From the NCBI GenBank assembly GCA_001768515.1, contig MEOA01000003.1, positions 186,001 through 250,000 of the forward strand: a stretch of DNA of 64,000 nt. The letters are read 5' to 3'. The position numbers and the translations under genes were made by a program. Positions 1 through 8,516 of this stretch are shown piece by piece. The notes below the pieces were generated by a model. That model did not search any database. It was not told the origin of the DNA and saw only the letters and a list, made by a program, of their open reading frames with translations. Source of the DNA: Bacteroidetes bacterium GWE2_42_24 (GTDB taxonomy: Bacteria; Bacteroidota; Bacteroidia; Bacteroidales; TTA-H9). Within the stretch, counting starts at the first letter, position 1, and every line of letters begins with the position of its first letter.

Positions 1-966
1 CTGAGGAAGTTTAAAGAGTTGAGCGGGATGTGTGTCTGGGTGTTTTCTTAGATATGATTTAACTATTTGACTACCCATCCATTCACCGATTCGTCCGGGT
101 GATGCTTTATCAAGCCCCGGGGTGAAGGGGCCATCGTTCATCATGGCACGAATATTAGCAGGATCACTGCTAAAGAGCATTTGTTTTTCGATCATCATTG
201 CCCAGATGTTAGCCTCGTTCTGCTCACACCAGAGATACTGATCGGGAGTGTAACCTATGAGCTGCGCTGCCGGATAAGTTGGGAGGACAAGCTCCATCAG
301 CGTCTGGTGCTTCCCTGCTTCAACCATCTGATCGATGAGTGGACGCTGAGACGTGTCGAACCAGAAATGAAAATTGAGTATTTGTTTTACTACTTCTGGT
401 ACAATATGTTCAGGGGTCATGTTGCGCTGAACATAAGCCGGGATGCCCAGTTTCTGATAACCCGGGAATCCATCACCAAGAAATTGATCAAGCGGAATGA
501 TAACCACGCTATCGTTTACAAATATTCCTGTTTCGGTGTCGTAGCCCGAAATATAGCTGAAAACCTGAGGAATTCTGAATTCCGGAATCACAGCCTGTAT
601 CCTCTGAAATGCAATGCCCAAAGCTTTTTCACAAGCAGTAAGGTCATTGAAAGTCTTTTCCACGGCTTCATATCCTTCAATAATAGTCTGGTCGGACAGA
701 TAATCGCGCATCTGGATCAATGCTTGTTCGCTATTATAACTATTACCAATGAAAAGCGGGTATTTTGGTGCTAATGTTTTAAGTCCCTGAACGAGTTCAT
801 TCTGTGGTATGTTAAAAAGATCGAGTTCATAACGCTGAATAAAGACCTCTGGCCTGGGGTACTTCGATAGATCGACCTCTTTCCAATTTTCTGGCTTTCT
901 GACGCAACCGGTAAGCGAAGTCAGGGCAAGGATAAGCACCGGTAATGACCATAAGGTTTGTTTCAT
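1..966 (-). CDS. gldB: GldB-like gliding motility lipoprotein (3' end beyond the window)
   Basis: The frame is open from the ATG at 966 to the window edge, giving 322 codons without a stop; the C-terminus lies outside. The N-terminus is a lipoprotein signal (K3, hydrophobic stretch, lipobox L-T-G-C with Cys at residue 21). The distal part has the signature I associate with GldB: GLDKASPGRIGEWMG followed by IVKSYL. GldB is a membrane-anchored lipoprotein needed for gliding and linked to type IX secretion in Flavobacterium; its biochemical role is unclear. A nadE gene lies about 1.6 kb away on the other strand, a proximity I recall from other Bacteroidota. A TACATTTG -7 motif 19 bases upstream of the ATG supports this start. 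No other gld genes are visible here, so actual gliding cannot be inferred. Confidence 0.82.
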   Translation of the reverse strand, partial: MKQTLWSLPVLILALTSLTGCVRKPENWKEVDLSKYPRPEVFIQRYELDLFNIPQNELVQGLKTLAPKYPLFIGNSYNSEQALIQMRDYLSDQTIIEGYEAVEKTFNDLTACEKALGIAFQRIQAVIPEFRIPQVFSYISGYDTETGIFVNDSVVIIPLDQFLGDGFPGYQKLGIPAYVQRNMTPEHIVPEVVKQILNFHFWFDTSQRPLIDQMVEAGKHQTLMELVLPTYPAAQLIGYTPDQYLWCEQNEANIWAMMIEKQMLFSSDPANIRAMMNDGPFTPGLDKASPGRIGEWMGSQIVKSYLRKHPDTHPAQLFKLPQ

Positions 967-985
967 AATAATTATGTTTTATCCG

Positions 986-993
986 CAAATGTA
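986..993 (-). promoter_or_regulatory. -7 promoter motif for the gldB-like gene
   Basis: The minus strand reads TACATTTG, matching the Bacteroidota -7 consensus TAnnTTTG. It would give a leader of about 12 bases. I see no clear TTG at the -33 position. Confidence 0.4.
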
Positions 994-1026
994 CAAGTCA
1001 ATAACGTAGAGTCGGGAAGTTTTATG

Positions 1027-1058
1027 CAAAAAAAAACCGCTATCGCTAGCGGCTTTTC
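1027..1058 (-). terminator. Rho-independent terminator after the outer-membrane barrel gene
   Basis: CCGCTA pairs with TAGCGG around a four-base loop. On the minus strand the stem is followed by a long T run. It lies just past the stop codon of the 1076-1687 gene. Confidence 0.8.
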
Positions 1059-1075
1059 AATCTTTCAGGAGTGGG

Positions 1076-1687
1076 TCAGAGGATCTTCCAACCTAAACTT
1101 ACGTTAAAAGTATTGCTCTTCATTGAGCTATAGGTTTCTGAATCGTTAGAGATGTTATTCAGCCCAAACTCATAGCGTATGTCTAAGGTAAACATCATGA
1201 CGTCCACACCGGCGCCAATGGCAGCACTCCAGATTGCATCCTTGAGTTTAATCTGATTATCATCAGGAACCAGATTTGAAATAGTCAAATCCTTGCTGAT
1301 AATAAATGAAGCGATTGGACCTGCAAATACTCTTACGTTCACCATGGGTAAACTAAAGACCTTCGTACCGACCAAAACGGGGATATCCATTGTACCCATT
1401 TTATAGTCTGCGGTCACCGCTGGATTGACTGCATCACCAGCAACTTCAAGTATCCCGCCTCTGACACTGTAGAGTAATTCAGGCTGAACATAGAATTTGG
1501 TTCCAATTCTGACAAAAGCTCCCAGTTGAAACCCTGTCTTGCTGCTTTCTTTTAAAGCGGAGACATTACCAGCCATATCGGTTGAGAGTTTCGATACGTT
1601 TAGTCCAATCTTGGGTCCGAATGAAATCTGTCCAAACATACTGCCTGTAATTATCAGTGCAGCAATCATTAAAGTAATTTTTTTCAT
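1076..1687 (-). CDS. Outer-membrane beta-barrel protein (porin-like)
   Basis: 203 aa starting at the ATG at 1687. An in-frame upstream ATG at 1711 exists, but the Lys-Lys signal peptide ending in MFGQ begins at 1687. The rest shows alternating polar and hydrophobic strands with glycine turns and ends in an aromatic/hydrophobic strand (SLGWKIL), the pattern of the small Bacteroidota barrels grouped as outer membrane beta-barrel domain proteins. The upstream TATGTTTG motif overlaps the alternative ATG, which also favours the later start. Substrate unknown. It is a single-gene unit with its own terminator. Confidence 0.75.
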   Translation of the reverse strand: MKKITLMIAALIITGSMFGQISFGPKIGLNVSKLSTDMAGNVSALKESSKTGFQLGAFVRIGTKFYVQPELLYSVRGGILEVAGDAVNPAVTADYKMGTMDIPVLVGTKVFSLPMVNVRVFAGPIASFIISKDLTISNLVPDDNQIKLKDAIWSAAIGAGVDVMMFTLDIRYEFGLNNISNDSETYSSMKSNTFNVSLGWKIL

Positions 1688-1708
1688 GTTTTGAGCGTTT
1701 TTATTATG

Positions 1709-1716
1709 CAAACATA
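1709..1716 (-). promoter_or_regulatory. -7 promoter motif for the 1076-1687 gene
   Basis: The minus strand reads TATGTTTG (consensus TAnnTTTG), 21 bases before the ATG at 1687. No convincing -33 element. Confidence 0.4.
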
Positions 1717-1790
1717 CATTAATTTTTGCGGCGGGTTGATGCTTACGCTATTTATTATGGATGAAAGCCTGTGAATAAACAACTTTTCAG

Positions 1791-1798
1791 TAATTTTG
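1791..1798 (+). promoter_or_regulatory. -7 promoter motif upstream of the barrel gene and nadE
   Basis: TAATTTTG matches TAnnTTTG and would give a leader of about 90 bases before the ATG at 1893. The -33 region is not recognisable. Confidence 0.3.
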
Positions 1799-1892
1799 TT
1801 CAGTGATCGGCTGAAATTGCTTAAGAGAGTCGAATCCAGATACAATTCAGACACAATCATGTCGTTTTATTTCAATTAAACTATTTCATGTG

Positions 1893-2585
1893 ATGAAAAG
1901 ATTCATTTTTACCGGAATGCTGACAATACTTCTGGGCTTTACGGCTTCATCTCAGGTCGAAGACAGACCTTTTCAATTCGGAATTCAACTGGCCCCTAAT
2001 ATTGGCTGGTTGAGCCCTGATACAAAAGGTTATTCAGGTGATGGCGTTCAGGCTGGTTTTGCGTGGGGTTTTGTAAGCGATATTGCCATTGCCCGGAATT
2101 ATTATTTCAATACCGGTTTTGATCTCAACTACCTGAATGGTAAGCTGGCTTTCGATACACAAATGATTTCCAATGGCGATACTACCTTGGGGGTAATGCA
2201 TCGTAAATACAGCATGCGCTATCTTGAAATCCCATTAATGTTTAAGATGAAGACCAATGCGTTTGGTGTGTACCGCTTTTGGGCCAACATCGGCTTTGTG
2301 GCAGGAATCAATATCAAAGCAAAGACCAGCGATAATTACGTTCAGAAAAATGGCAAGGTTGTTAATGCTGAAGATGACGCTTTCGACGATATCGCTACTG
2401 CACGTCTTGCTTTGCAGTTTGGGGGTGGTATTGATTACCTGATCGATAAATCAACATTTCTTTTTTTTAGCCTTAATTACAATAATGGTCTAACCAATGT
2501 GCTAAACGGAAATAATCCGCTAACGCATGAATCACAGCGTGCTGTGCCCAGTTATCTGGCGCTCTCATTTGGTGTAATGTTTTAA
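1893..2585 (+). CDS. Outer-membrane beta-barrel protein, PorT-like family
   Basis: 230 aa from the ATG at 1893 (a GTG directly before it is also possible). It has a signal peptide ending near ASSQ, then a mature start with the FQFGIQLAPN pattern, a central RYLEIPLMFKMK strand and further amphipathic strands ending in a terminal Phe. This is typical of the PorT/beta-barrel family of Bacteroidota. PorT itself serves type IX secretion, but the family is broad, so I do not assign that role. nadE begins 14 bases after its stop, so the two are probably cotranscribed. Confidence 0.7.
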   Translation: MKRFIFTGMLTILLGFTASSQVEDRPFQFGIQLAPNIGWLSPDTKGYSGDGVQAGFAWGFVSDIAIARNYYFNTGFDLNYLNGKLAFDTQMISNGDTTLGVMHRKYSMRYLEIPLMFKMKTNAFGVYRFWANIGFVAGINIKAKTSDNYVQKNGKVVNAEDDAFDDIATARLALQFGGGIDYLIDKSTFLFFSLNYNNGLTNVLNGNNPLTHESQRAVPSYLALSFGVMF

Positions 2586-2599
2586 TCCTGCTAATATCT

Positions 2600-4237
2600 A
2601 TGAAAATTGCCCTTTGCCAGATTAATTACCATATCGGTAATTTCGAGCATAATGTAGCACAAATCATAATGTACCTAAATAAAGCACGTGATAACGGTGC
2701 TGATCTGGCTGTATTCGCTGAATTGGCGATATCGGGTTACCCGCCACGTGATTTTCTCGATTTCAACGATTTCATCAATCGTTGTAATCGTGCTGTTGAA
2801 CTCATTGCTGCTGAATGTAAGGGGATAGCTGCCATTGTTGGAGCCCCGGTCTATAATAATACCGGCAAGGGCAAGAGGCTCTTTAATGCGGCCCTCTTTT
2901 TGCACGATGGTAAGGTTGAACATGTGGAGCATAAGGCATTACTGCCTAATTACGATATCTTTGATGAATACAGGTATTTTGAACCTGGTCGTGATTTTCA
3001 CGTTATTGATTACAAGCAGGAACGGATTGCCTTGACTATCTGTGAGGATCTCTGGAATGTCGGAACAGATCCGCTCTATACTTTTTCGCCAATGGAGAAA
3101 CTTGAGCTACAGTGCCCTACGTTGATGATAAACATCGCTGCTTCTCCTTTCAATGCCTCTCAGTCAGCGGCCCGACATGCTGTTCTGAAGGAGAATGTCG
3201 CGCTTTTTAAATTACCGTTGCTCTATGTGAATCATGTGGGTGCCCAGACCGAATTGTTATTTGATGGAGGTTCGTCTGTATTGGCTGCCGATGGATCTCT
3301 TGTTGCAGAATTGGCTTATTTTGAAGAGGATTTTTTGCTGGTGGATTCCGAATCATTGAAGTGTGGTGGTTTTTCTGGTAATTCTACGGATTCGAGTCGT
3401 ATACAGCTCATCCATGACGCCCTGGTGATGGGTATTCGGAATTACTTTGCAAAACTCGGATTCCAAAAGGCCGTTTTAGGGCTATCAGGTGGTATTGATT
3501 CAGCAGTTGTGTTGGTATTGGCAGCCCGTGCACTCGGGCCCGAAAACGTATGGGGTGTACTGCTTCCTTCAAGGTTCTCGACCGGGCACTCTGTCAGCGA
3601 TGCGATTGAACTATCGGAAAACCTTGGCACACGCCATGATGTTATCAGCATCGAAGAGCCATTCAGTGCAATACAGAATACTCTTGCCCCATTGTTTGAA
3701 AACCTGCCGTTTGGTCTGGCTGAGGAGAATATGCAGGCTCGAGCCCGTGCGGTTATCCTAATGGCTTTATCAAATAAGTTCGGTCATATTTTGTTGAATA
3801 CAAGTAATAAAAGTGAGGCTGCAGTTGGATATGGCACACTCTACGGCGATATGTGCGGTGGCCTTTCTGTGATTGGTGATGTGTACAAAACAGATGTGTT
3901 TGCGCTGGCACATTATATCAACAAGGATCGTGTCGTGATTCCTGAAAATATCATAAGCAAGCCACCTTCTGCCGAATTACGGCCCGATCAGAAAGACTCC
4001 GATTCACTACCTGAGTATGATATCCTCGATGAGGTGCTTTTTCATTACATCGAAGAATTCAAAGGTCCTGATGAAATCGTCGCCATGGGCTTTGATAAGG
4101 CTCTGGTATCACGGATATTGCGGCTTGTTAATCTCAATGAATATAAACGACATCAGACGCCACCTATATTGAGGGTAAGTGCCAAGGCATTTGGTATGGG
4201 CAGACGTATGCCTATTGTGGCCAAATATCTTGGCTAA
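2600..4237 (+). CDS. nadE: Glutamine-dependent NAD+ synthetase
   Basis: 545 aa, the usual length of the two-domain enzyme. It makes NAD+ from deamido-NAD+, ATP and glutamine in the cytoplasm. Residues 1 to about 260 form the nitrilase-type glutaminase with the Glu-Lys-Cys triad visible at E41, K112 (HKALLPNY) and C148 (TICEDLW). Residues about 270-545 form the synthetase with the PP-loop SGGIDSA at 296-302 and the substrate-loop region NTSNKSEAAVGYGT. It probably shares a transcript with the barrel gene just upstream. Nothing appears damaged. Confidence 0.96.
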   Translation: MKIALCQINYHIGNFEHNVAQIIMYLNKARDNGADLAVFAELAISGYPPRDFLDFNDFINRCNRAVELIAAECKGIAAIVGAPVYNNTGKGKRLFNAALFLHDGKVEHVEHKALLPNYDIFDEYRYFEPGRDFHVIDYKQERIALTICEDLWNVGTDPLYTFSPMEKLELQCPTLMINIAASPFNASQSAARHAVLKENVALFKLPLLYVNHVGAQTELLFDGGSSVLAADGSLVAELAYFEEDFLLVDSESLKCGGFSGNSTDSSRIQLIHDALVMGIRNYFAKLGFQKAVLGLSGGIDSAVVLVLAARALGPENVWGVLLPSRFSTGHSVSDAIELSENLGTRHDVISIEEPFSAIQNTLAPLFENLPFGLAEENMQARARAVILMALSNKFGHILLNTSNKSEAAVGYGTLYGDMCGGLSVIGDVYKTDVFALAHYINKDRVVIPENIISKPPSAELRPDQKDSDSLPEYDILDEVLFHYIEEFKGPDEIVAMGFDKALVSRILRLVNLNEYKRHQTPPILRVSAKAFGMGRRMPIVAKYLG

Positions 4238-4251
4238 TTATGCTGTTGGTG

Positions 4252-5040
4252 TTAGAGAAGGAAATCTCTTACTATCGATACAAATTTCTGAAATTGGTCA
4301 ACATGAATTGCATGGCCGGCCTCGCTGATTTGCTGATGAAGTGTGTTGGGAATCTTTCTACATAATATTTCTGTGTCTTCATGCCCGAATATGAGGTCAT
4401 GGCTTCCACTGATAATCAGCGTTGGCGCAGTGATGGTTTGAATACCAGCTGAGTGAAACCTGTTTATACACTCAGTCTGTCGGCGGAAAGCAGTCACAGA
4501 AGGATTATAGGGATAATCAATGGCAAGGTTTAGTGCTGCTTCTACCATTGACTTTTTCGTGAAGAAAGAGGGATGAAATAGCAGAAAAAACAGGTTGGTA
4601 AACCACTGACGGGCATCTGTTCCAGCCTCAAGAAGGTCAGCCATATTGGTGAAAAGTACTTGATTACGGGGCGATACAAAAGAGGATGTTGCTTCCAGAA
4701 TCAATTTTTCTACCAACCACGGGTATTTAACGGTCAGGGCTTGAGCAATGAAGCCGCCCATGGAATGACCTAAAATTGCAGCTTTGTTTATGTTGAGGAG
4801 GTTGAGCAATGCAACAGTATCATCGGCCATCTGTTCTATACTGAAACCGGTTGCTGAAGAGTTTGTACGACCTGAACAGCGATTGTCGGGACAGATCACT
4901 CTGAAGTGTTTTGATAATTGATGGGCAACTGCTGCCCAACTCTGTGAATCGGATGCAAGTCCGGCCAGTAATACTAAAGCAGAACCAGTACCCTGATCTT
5001 CATAATAAAGTTTTATTCCATTTAAGCTCGCGTAGGGCAT
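4252..5040 (-). CDS. Alpha/beta-fold hydrolase
   Basis: 262 aa cytoplasmic enzyme with a complete alpha/beta-hydrolase pattern: nucleophile elbow GHSMGG with Ser93, acid SGSHD with Asp215, and AGHAIHVDQ with catalytic His243. The N-terminus (INGIKLYYEDQGTG type) is that of the lactonase/esterase/3-oxoadipate enol-lactonase group. The substrate cannot be told. It converges with nadE, only 14 bases between stops, and is divergent from the gtrA-like gene. Confidence 0.87.
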   Translation of the reverse strand: MPYASLNGIKLYYEDQGTGSALVLLAGLASDSQSWAAVAHQLSKHFRVICPDNRCSGRTNSSATGFSIEQMADDTVALLNLLNINKAAILGHSMGGFIAQALTVKYPWLVEKLILEATSSFVSPRNQVLFTNMADLLEAGTDARQWFTNLFFLLFHPSFFTKKSMVEAALNLAIDYPYNPSVTAFRRQTECINRFHSAGIQTITAPTLIISGSHDLIFGHEDTEILCRKIPNTLHQQISEAGHAIHVDQFQKFVSIVRDFLL

Positions 5041-5125
5041 ATGTTTTTAAGGGCAATAATAGTGAAATTTCTCACATCTGATAGTTATCAGGGCTGGTTC
5101 TTGATGTCTCTTCCGCTTGAATTTC

Positions 5126-5133
5126 TATCTTTG
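5126..5133 (+). promoter_or_regulatory. Promoter of the gtrA-like gene (TTG at 5101-5103, TATCTTTG -7)
   Basis: TATCTTTG matches TAnnTTTG, with a TTG 22 bp upstream. It lies inside the longer open frame but just before the ATG at 5152, which argues for the shorter start of the next gene. Confidence 0.5.
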
Positions 5134-5151
5134 CCACTCTTAATTAGGCCT

Positions 5152-5556
5152 ATGTCATTTCAGTCAATTTTTATTACACGCGATCTGGTATTCAGGTTCC
5201 TGAAGTTTGGAGTCGTAGGATTTTCTGGCGTTTTCGTTGATTTTGGAATTACCTGGATATGTAAGGAATGGATTAAGATACAACGTTTTGTGGCAAACGC
5301 CATCGGATTTTCAGTTGCAGCGACTTCCAATTATTTTCTGAACAGGATATGGACCTTCGAGAGTCATAACCCACACGTGATGGTAGAGTTTAGTCAGTTT
5401 TTTATTATCTCTATGATTGGCCTTGTGATCAATACCTTCATTATCTGGATGCTTGACAGAAAATTTTCGGTTAATTTTTATCTGGCCAAGCTTTTCGCCA
5501 TAGGTTTCGTGACACTTTGGAATTTTGTCGCCAACAATTACATCACTTTTGCATAA
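5152..5556 (+). CDS. GtrA-like membrane protein
   Basis: 134 aa with four predicted membrane segments: about residues 15-33, 39-58, 75-96 and 104-126. Features of the family are FGVVGFSGVFVDFG at the first segment and NYFLNRIWTF after the second. GtrA proteins are thought to help move polyprenyl-linked sugars across the inner membrane for glycan modification. The open frame extends upstream to 5041, but the promoter motif at 5126 and the normal family length favour the ATG at 5152. No partner glycosyltransferase is adjacent, so the substrate is unknown. Confidence 0.82.
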   Translation: MSFQSIFITRDLVFRFLKFGVVGFSGVFVDFGITWICKEWIKIQRFVANAIGFSVAATSNYFLNRIWTFESHNPHVMVEFSQFFIISMIGLVINTFIIWMLDRKFSVNFYLAKLFAIGFVTLWNFVANNYITFA

Positions 5557-5646
5557 AATTATTTTTTTCTGATAGGATGCTGGACTTCTTTTGCAAAAAG
5601 AATTTGTTCCTATTCAGTTTTTTGATAATTATGATCTGTTTTGGAT

Positions 5647-5680
5647 AGAAAAAAGGCAGCCTGTTGAAGCTGCCTTTCCG
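5647..5680 (-). terminator. Terminator of the NfeD-flotillin operon
   Basis: GGCAGC and GCTGCC form a hairpin with an eight-base loop, extended by an A/T stem. The minus strand continues with six T. On the plus strand only three T follow, so it mainly serves the flotillin gene although it could work in both directions. Confidence 0.8.
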
Positions 5681-5712
5681 TGTTATACTATTTCTGAGCT
5701 ATTTTTAAGCGG

Positions 5713-7209
5713 TTATTCAGGTTCAGATTTGTGTTCTTCCGGTTTCTCATCTGCTTTCAGGTAGGAAGGCAGGTTGAGCCCGGCCATATTGAATAAGTCG
5801 TTGAGCGGCGGAACCGATTTCATCATGTTCGAGACGAAATTAGCGGTACTCGATGACCCATTTTCAGCGCCTGAGTCCCAGACAGTGATTTTATCGATTT
5901 TTATATTTTTCACAGCTTCAACCTGTGTACGCACCAATTCGGGCAATTTTTCGATCAGCAGCAACTGGAACGCCTTTGAAGGATCGCCACCGGCAGCATT
6001 TACCACTTCACGATAGCCTTCAGCCTGTTTGGTAAGTATCTCGTATAGACCACGGGCTTCGGCATCCATTTTTGCAAAGATAGCATCAGCTTCACCCTTG
6101 GCATTTACCCTGATCCGTTCTGCGTCTGCCTGTGCCTCGATGATGAGCCGCTCCTTGGCGATTTGCGCGGGCACCACTACATTGGCAACCTGTGTTGACC
6201 TTTCGCGCTCAGAACGGGCGGTTTCTGCCTTCTGTTCGGCGAGATAGGCTTCCTCAAGTGCTTTGGCCTGCTGAACTTTCTCGGCGGTGATGGCCAAACG
6301 TAGGGCTTCTGCTTCTTTTTCACGACGTAGGGCATCTGATCCTGCAATATTTATTTTTGCCTCATTTTCTCCACTAACAGCTATGGCATTGGCTTCCGAT
6401 GTCTTGATTCTGGTATCCCGTTGGGCTTCTGCACGTCCGATAGCTTCATCTTTAGCTGCGACGGCAATACTTACTTCTTTATCTTTGTTGGTAACTGCAA
6501 TTTTTACATCCCGGTCACGGTGTGTCTCGGCAATCTGAACATCACGTTCTCTATCGGCCATAGCCTTACCAGTTTCACCAATTTTTTCCTGCTCAGCTAC
6601 GCTAACCTTGGCCTCATTGATGGCTTTGGCTGCTGCCTCCTTACCCAGTGCCTCAATATAGCCCGACTCATCACGAATATCGGTTACGTTGACGTTGATG
6701 AGCTTTAAGCCGATTTTCTTCAACTCGGTGTCGACATTTTTGGAGATGTTGTCGAGGAATTTATCTCGATCAGAGTTAATCTCTTCAATTGTCATGGTGG
6801 CAATCACCAGACGGAGTTGACCAAAGAGAATATCTTTTGATAATTCCTGGATTTGATCTGGTGTGAGTCCTAATAGTCGTTCGGCTGCATTGTTCATGTT
6901 CTCGGATTCAGTCGAGATGGCGATGGTAAAACGGCAGGGAACATCAACTCGGATGTTTTGACGGCTTAGCGCATTGGTAAGGTTGGCTTCTATCGAGATG
7001 GGTTTCAGGTCAAGATAGGCATAATCCTGAATTACCGGCCAGATAAAGGCGCCTCCGCCATGGATACACCTCGCCGAGGTTCCTCCGGTTTTGCCGTAAA
7101 CGACAAGAATCTTATCCGACGGACAGCGTTTAAAGCGGGAAAGAAGCGTAATCACGGTGATAAACACCACGATTACTGCAACAACTACAATGATGAAAGG
7201 GTCTACCAT
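5713..7209 (-). CDS. floT: Flotillin family protein
   Basis: 498 aa. One N-terminal membrane segment (about 5-25), an SPFH/band-7 domain (about 30-190), then a long Ala/Glu/Lys-rich heptad region (about 200-400) typical of flotillins and a flexible acidic tail. Bacterial flotillins (YuaG/FloT type) organise membrane microdomains. The gene follows an NfeD-type gene by 17 bases; the NfeD-flotillin pairing (yuaF-yuaG in Bacillus) is well known and supports the assignment. The two form an operon closed by the hairpin at 5647-5680. Confidence 0.9.
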   Translation of the reverse strand: MVDPFIIVVVAVIVVFITVITLLSRFKRCPSDKILVVYGKTGGTSARCIHGGGAFIWPVIQDYAYLDLKPISIEANLTNALSRQNIRVDVPCRFTIAISTESENMNNAAERLLGLTPDQIQELSKDILFGQLRLVIATMTIEEINSDRDKFLDNISKNVDTELKKIGLKLINVNVTDIRDESGYIEALGKEAAAKAINEAKVSVAEQEKIGETGKAMADRERDVQIAETHRDRDVKIAVTNKDKEVSIAVAAKDEAIGRAEAQRDTRIKTSEANAIAVSGENEAKINIAGSDALRREKEAEALRLAITAEKVQQAKALEEAYLAEQKAETARSERERSTQVANVVVPAQIAKERLIIEAQADAERIRVNAKGEADAIFAKMDAEARGLYEILTKQAEGYREVVNAAGGDPSKAFQLLLIEKLPELVRTQVEAVKNIKIDKITVWDSGAENGSSSTANFVSNMMKSVPPLNDLFNMAGLNLPSYLKADEKPEEHKSEPE

Positions 7210-7226
7210 AACTATAAAATTTTAAG

Positions 7227-7796
7227 TTAAATTTTCTCTACTACAAGTATTTCGCCTGATTCAACGGCGGTAATTTTTACCAGACTGCCTGACGGAATTT
7301 GAGTTCCCCGTGTGATGGCTGTCATTTCATGCATGCTACCTTTTATACTTACTAAAACTTTTCCTGTACCTGATCCCAATTCTGGTACCGTGAGATATAC
7401 TTCTGCTGTTTTTCCCAGGCTGTCTTTGGGCTTCATTGTATTATCCTCGTTCAGGCGGCTCATCTGTTGCATAACGAAGAAAAAAACAGCAATCAGAACG
7501 ATGCCTGATATCAGGGCAAGGATGATTACGATACTCTTTGATTCGAAGGTGTTATAAAACGAAACTCCACCCCAGCCAAACCCCAGTAGGAAATTAACGA
7601 GATTTCGCAGCGAGAAAAGTTGAAAGGGAATTCCTGAATCACCATCCAGATTGCTGTCGAAATCGGCAACGGCGCCATCGGTGCTGTCCATTCCTATAAA
7701 AGTGGTAATGGTTTGAATCGCGAAAACCACACTTACGGGGATTGCAATGTACCAGAACATCCGGAGCATCGGGTCAAGTTGAGATAGAAATTCCAT
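7227..7796 (-). CDS. NfeD-like membrane protein, flotillin partner
   Basis: 189 aa from the ATG at 7796; an in-frame ATG at 7835 would add 13 residues, but MEFLSQLDP fits better and leaves room for the TATATTTG promoter motif. It has membrane segments at about 15-35, 65-85 and 95-120 and a C-terminal soluble OB-fold-like part (about 130-189, with GKTAEVYLTVPELGSGTGKV and SGSLVKITAVESG) as in short NfeD proteins. In Bacillus such proteins act with flotillin in the membrane. Confidence 0.8.
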   Translation of the reverse strand: MEFLSQLDPMLRMFWYIAIPVSVVFAIQTITTFIGMDSTDGAVADFDSNLDGDSGIPFQLFSLRNLVNFLLGFGWGGVSFYNTFESKSIVIILALISGIVLIAVFFFVMQQMSRLNEDNTMKPKDSLGKTAEVYLTVPELGSGTGKVLVSIKGSMHEMTAITRGTQIPSGSLVKITAVESGEILVVEKI

Positions 7797-7854
7797 GATT
7801 GATAATGTGTTAATGAATAGTTGAAGGTAGTTCAAGCCACACTTATACTGGTTT

Positions 7855-7862
7855 CAAATATA
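7855..7862 (-). promoter_or_regulatory. -7 promoter motif of the NfeD-flotillin operon
   Basis: The minus strand reads TATATTTG, 58 bases upstream of the ATG at 7796. The nearest TTG (7878-7880) is only 15 bp away, closer than usual. Confidence 0.4.
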
Positions 7863-8516
7863 GGAATTCTTGGTGACCAATGCCTCATTTTGAATTGAAT
7901 TGAGAAGGCCTTTTTTTATCCGGCAGTGTTAAGTTTAAAATGATGTTCTTAACTGTCGGGCCGGTTATCATATTTCAGGGAAGAAACCATTGCGCCAATT
8001 CCTTGTAAGGCAGCGTCGTGTTATCTCTTACAATGCGCTGAAGTGCCGATGCTTTTGGGTTAATACGTTGCTGTTAATTCAGGCGACAAATCAATCAGCC
8101 AGTCCGTCTTCAGGCAGAATTGAAATTGAAGCAGAGTAACAAGGGTTTTTTATAGTGGATTCTTATCAAAAAAATCTGTTTATCAATTGTTGTCGCTTTA
8201 GATGGTCATACAAAAACCTATTGTACGATATTTTGGAGTGCGAGTAATGCTGGTCAGAATCCCGTAATAATGCAAATCCCCCCTTCTGGTACTAACGAAT
8301 TCAGATTCCTGATGCGAAATCGGGATTCGGGATATGTTTATCAGAAGGGAGGGTATGCAGAAGAGAATCTCTTTTACGCTTTCAAGCTATTATACCGGTG
8401 ACTGAAAGTTATTTTTAACGCGACAGCTTGTCAGGAAAGAGCCTTCGGGTTTTTCTTTTCTCCGGGCTCAGGGCTGCAATTAAGGGGGGCCATAAACCCC
8501 AACTTTAATATCCGTT
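7863..8516. other. Gene-free stretch of about 650 bases
   Basis: No plausible gene on either strand. It contains a long imperfect inverted repeat (8278-8353) and a weak GGGG/CCCC hairpin next to the end of the TlpA-like gene, with no good T run. No RNA gene recognised. Confidence 0.6.
8278..8353. repeat. Long imperfect inverted repeat
   Basis: The left arm 8278-8291 (CCCCCCTTCTGGTA) pairs with the right arm 8339-8353 (TATCAGAAGGGAGGG) through about 14 pairs with one bulge and one G-U. The inner flanks (about 8303-8314 and 8319-8331) add a second imperfect stem. Without a T run it does not look like a terminator. Confidence 0.55.

Noticed and set aside
181..774. 197-codon plus-strand open frame
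   Set aside because: It lies antisense inside the gldB-like gene, which has a lipobox, a family signature and a promoter motif; the plus frame has no recognisable features.
5041..5151. Longer N-terminus for the GtrA-like protein
   Set aside because: A promoter motif lies inside it, and the remaining 134 aa already match the family length.
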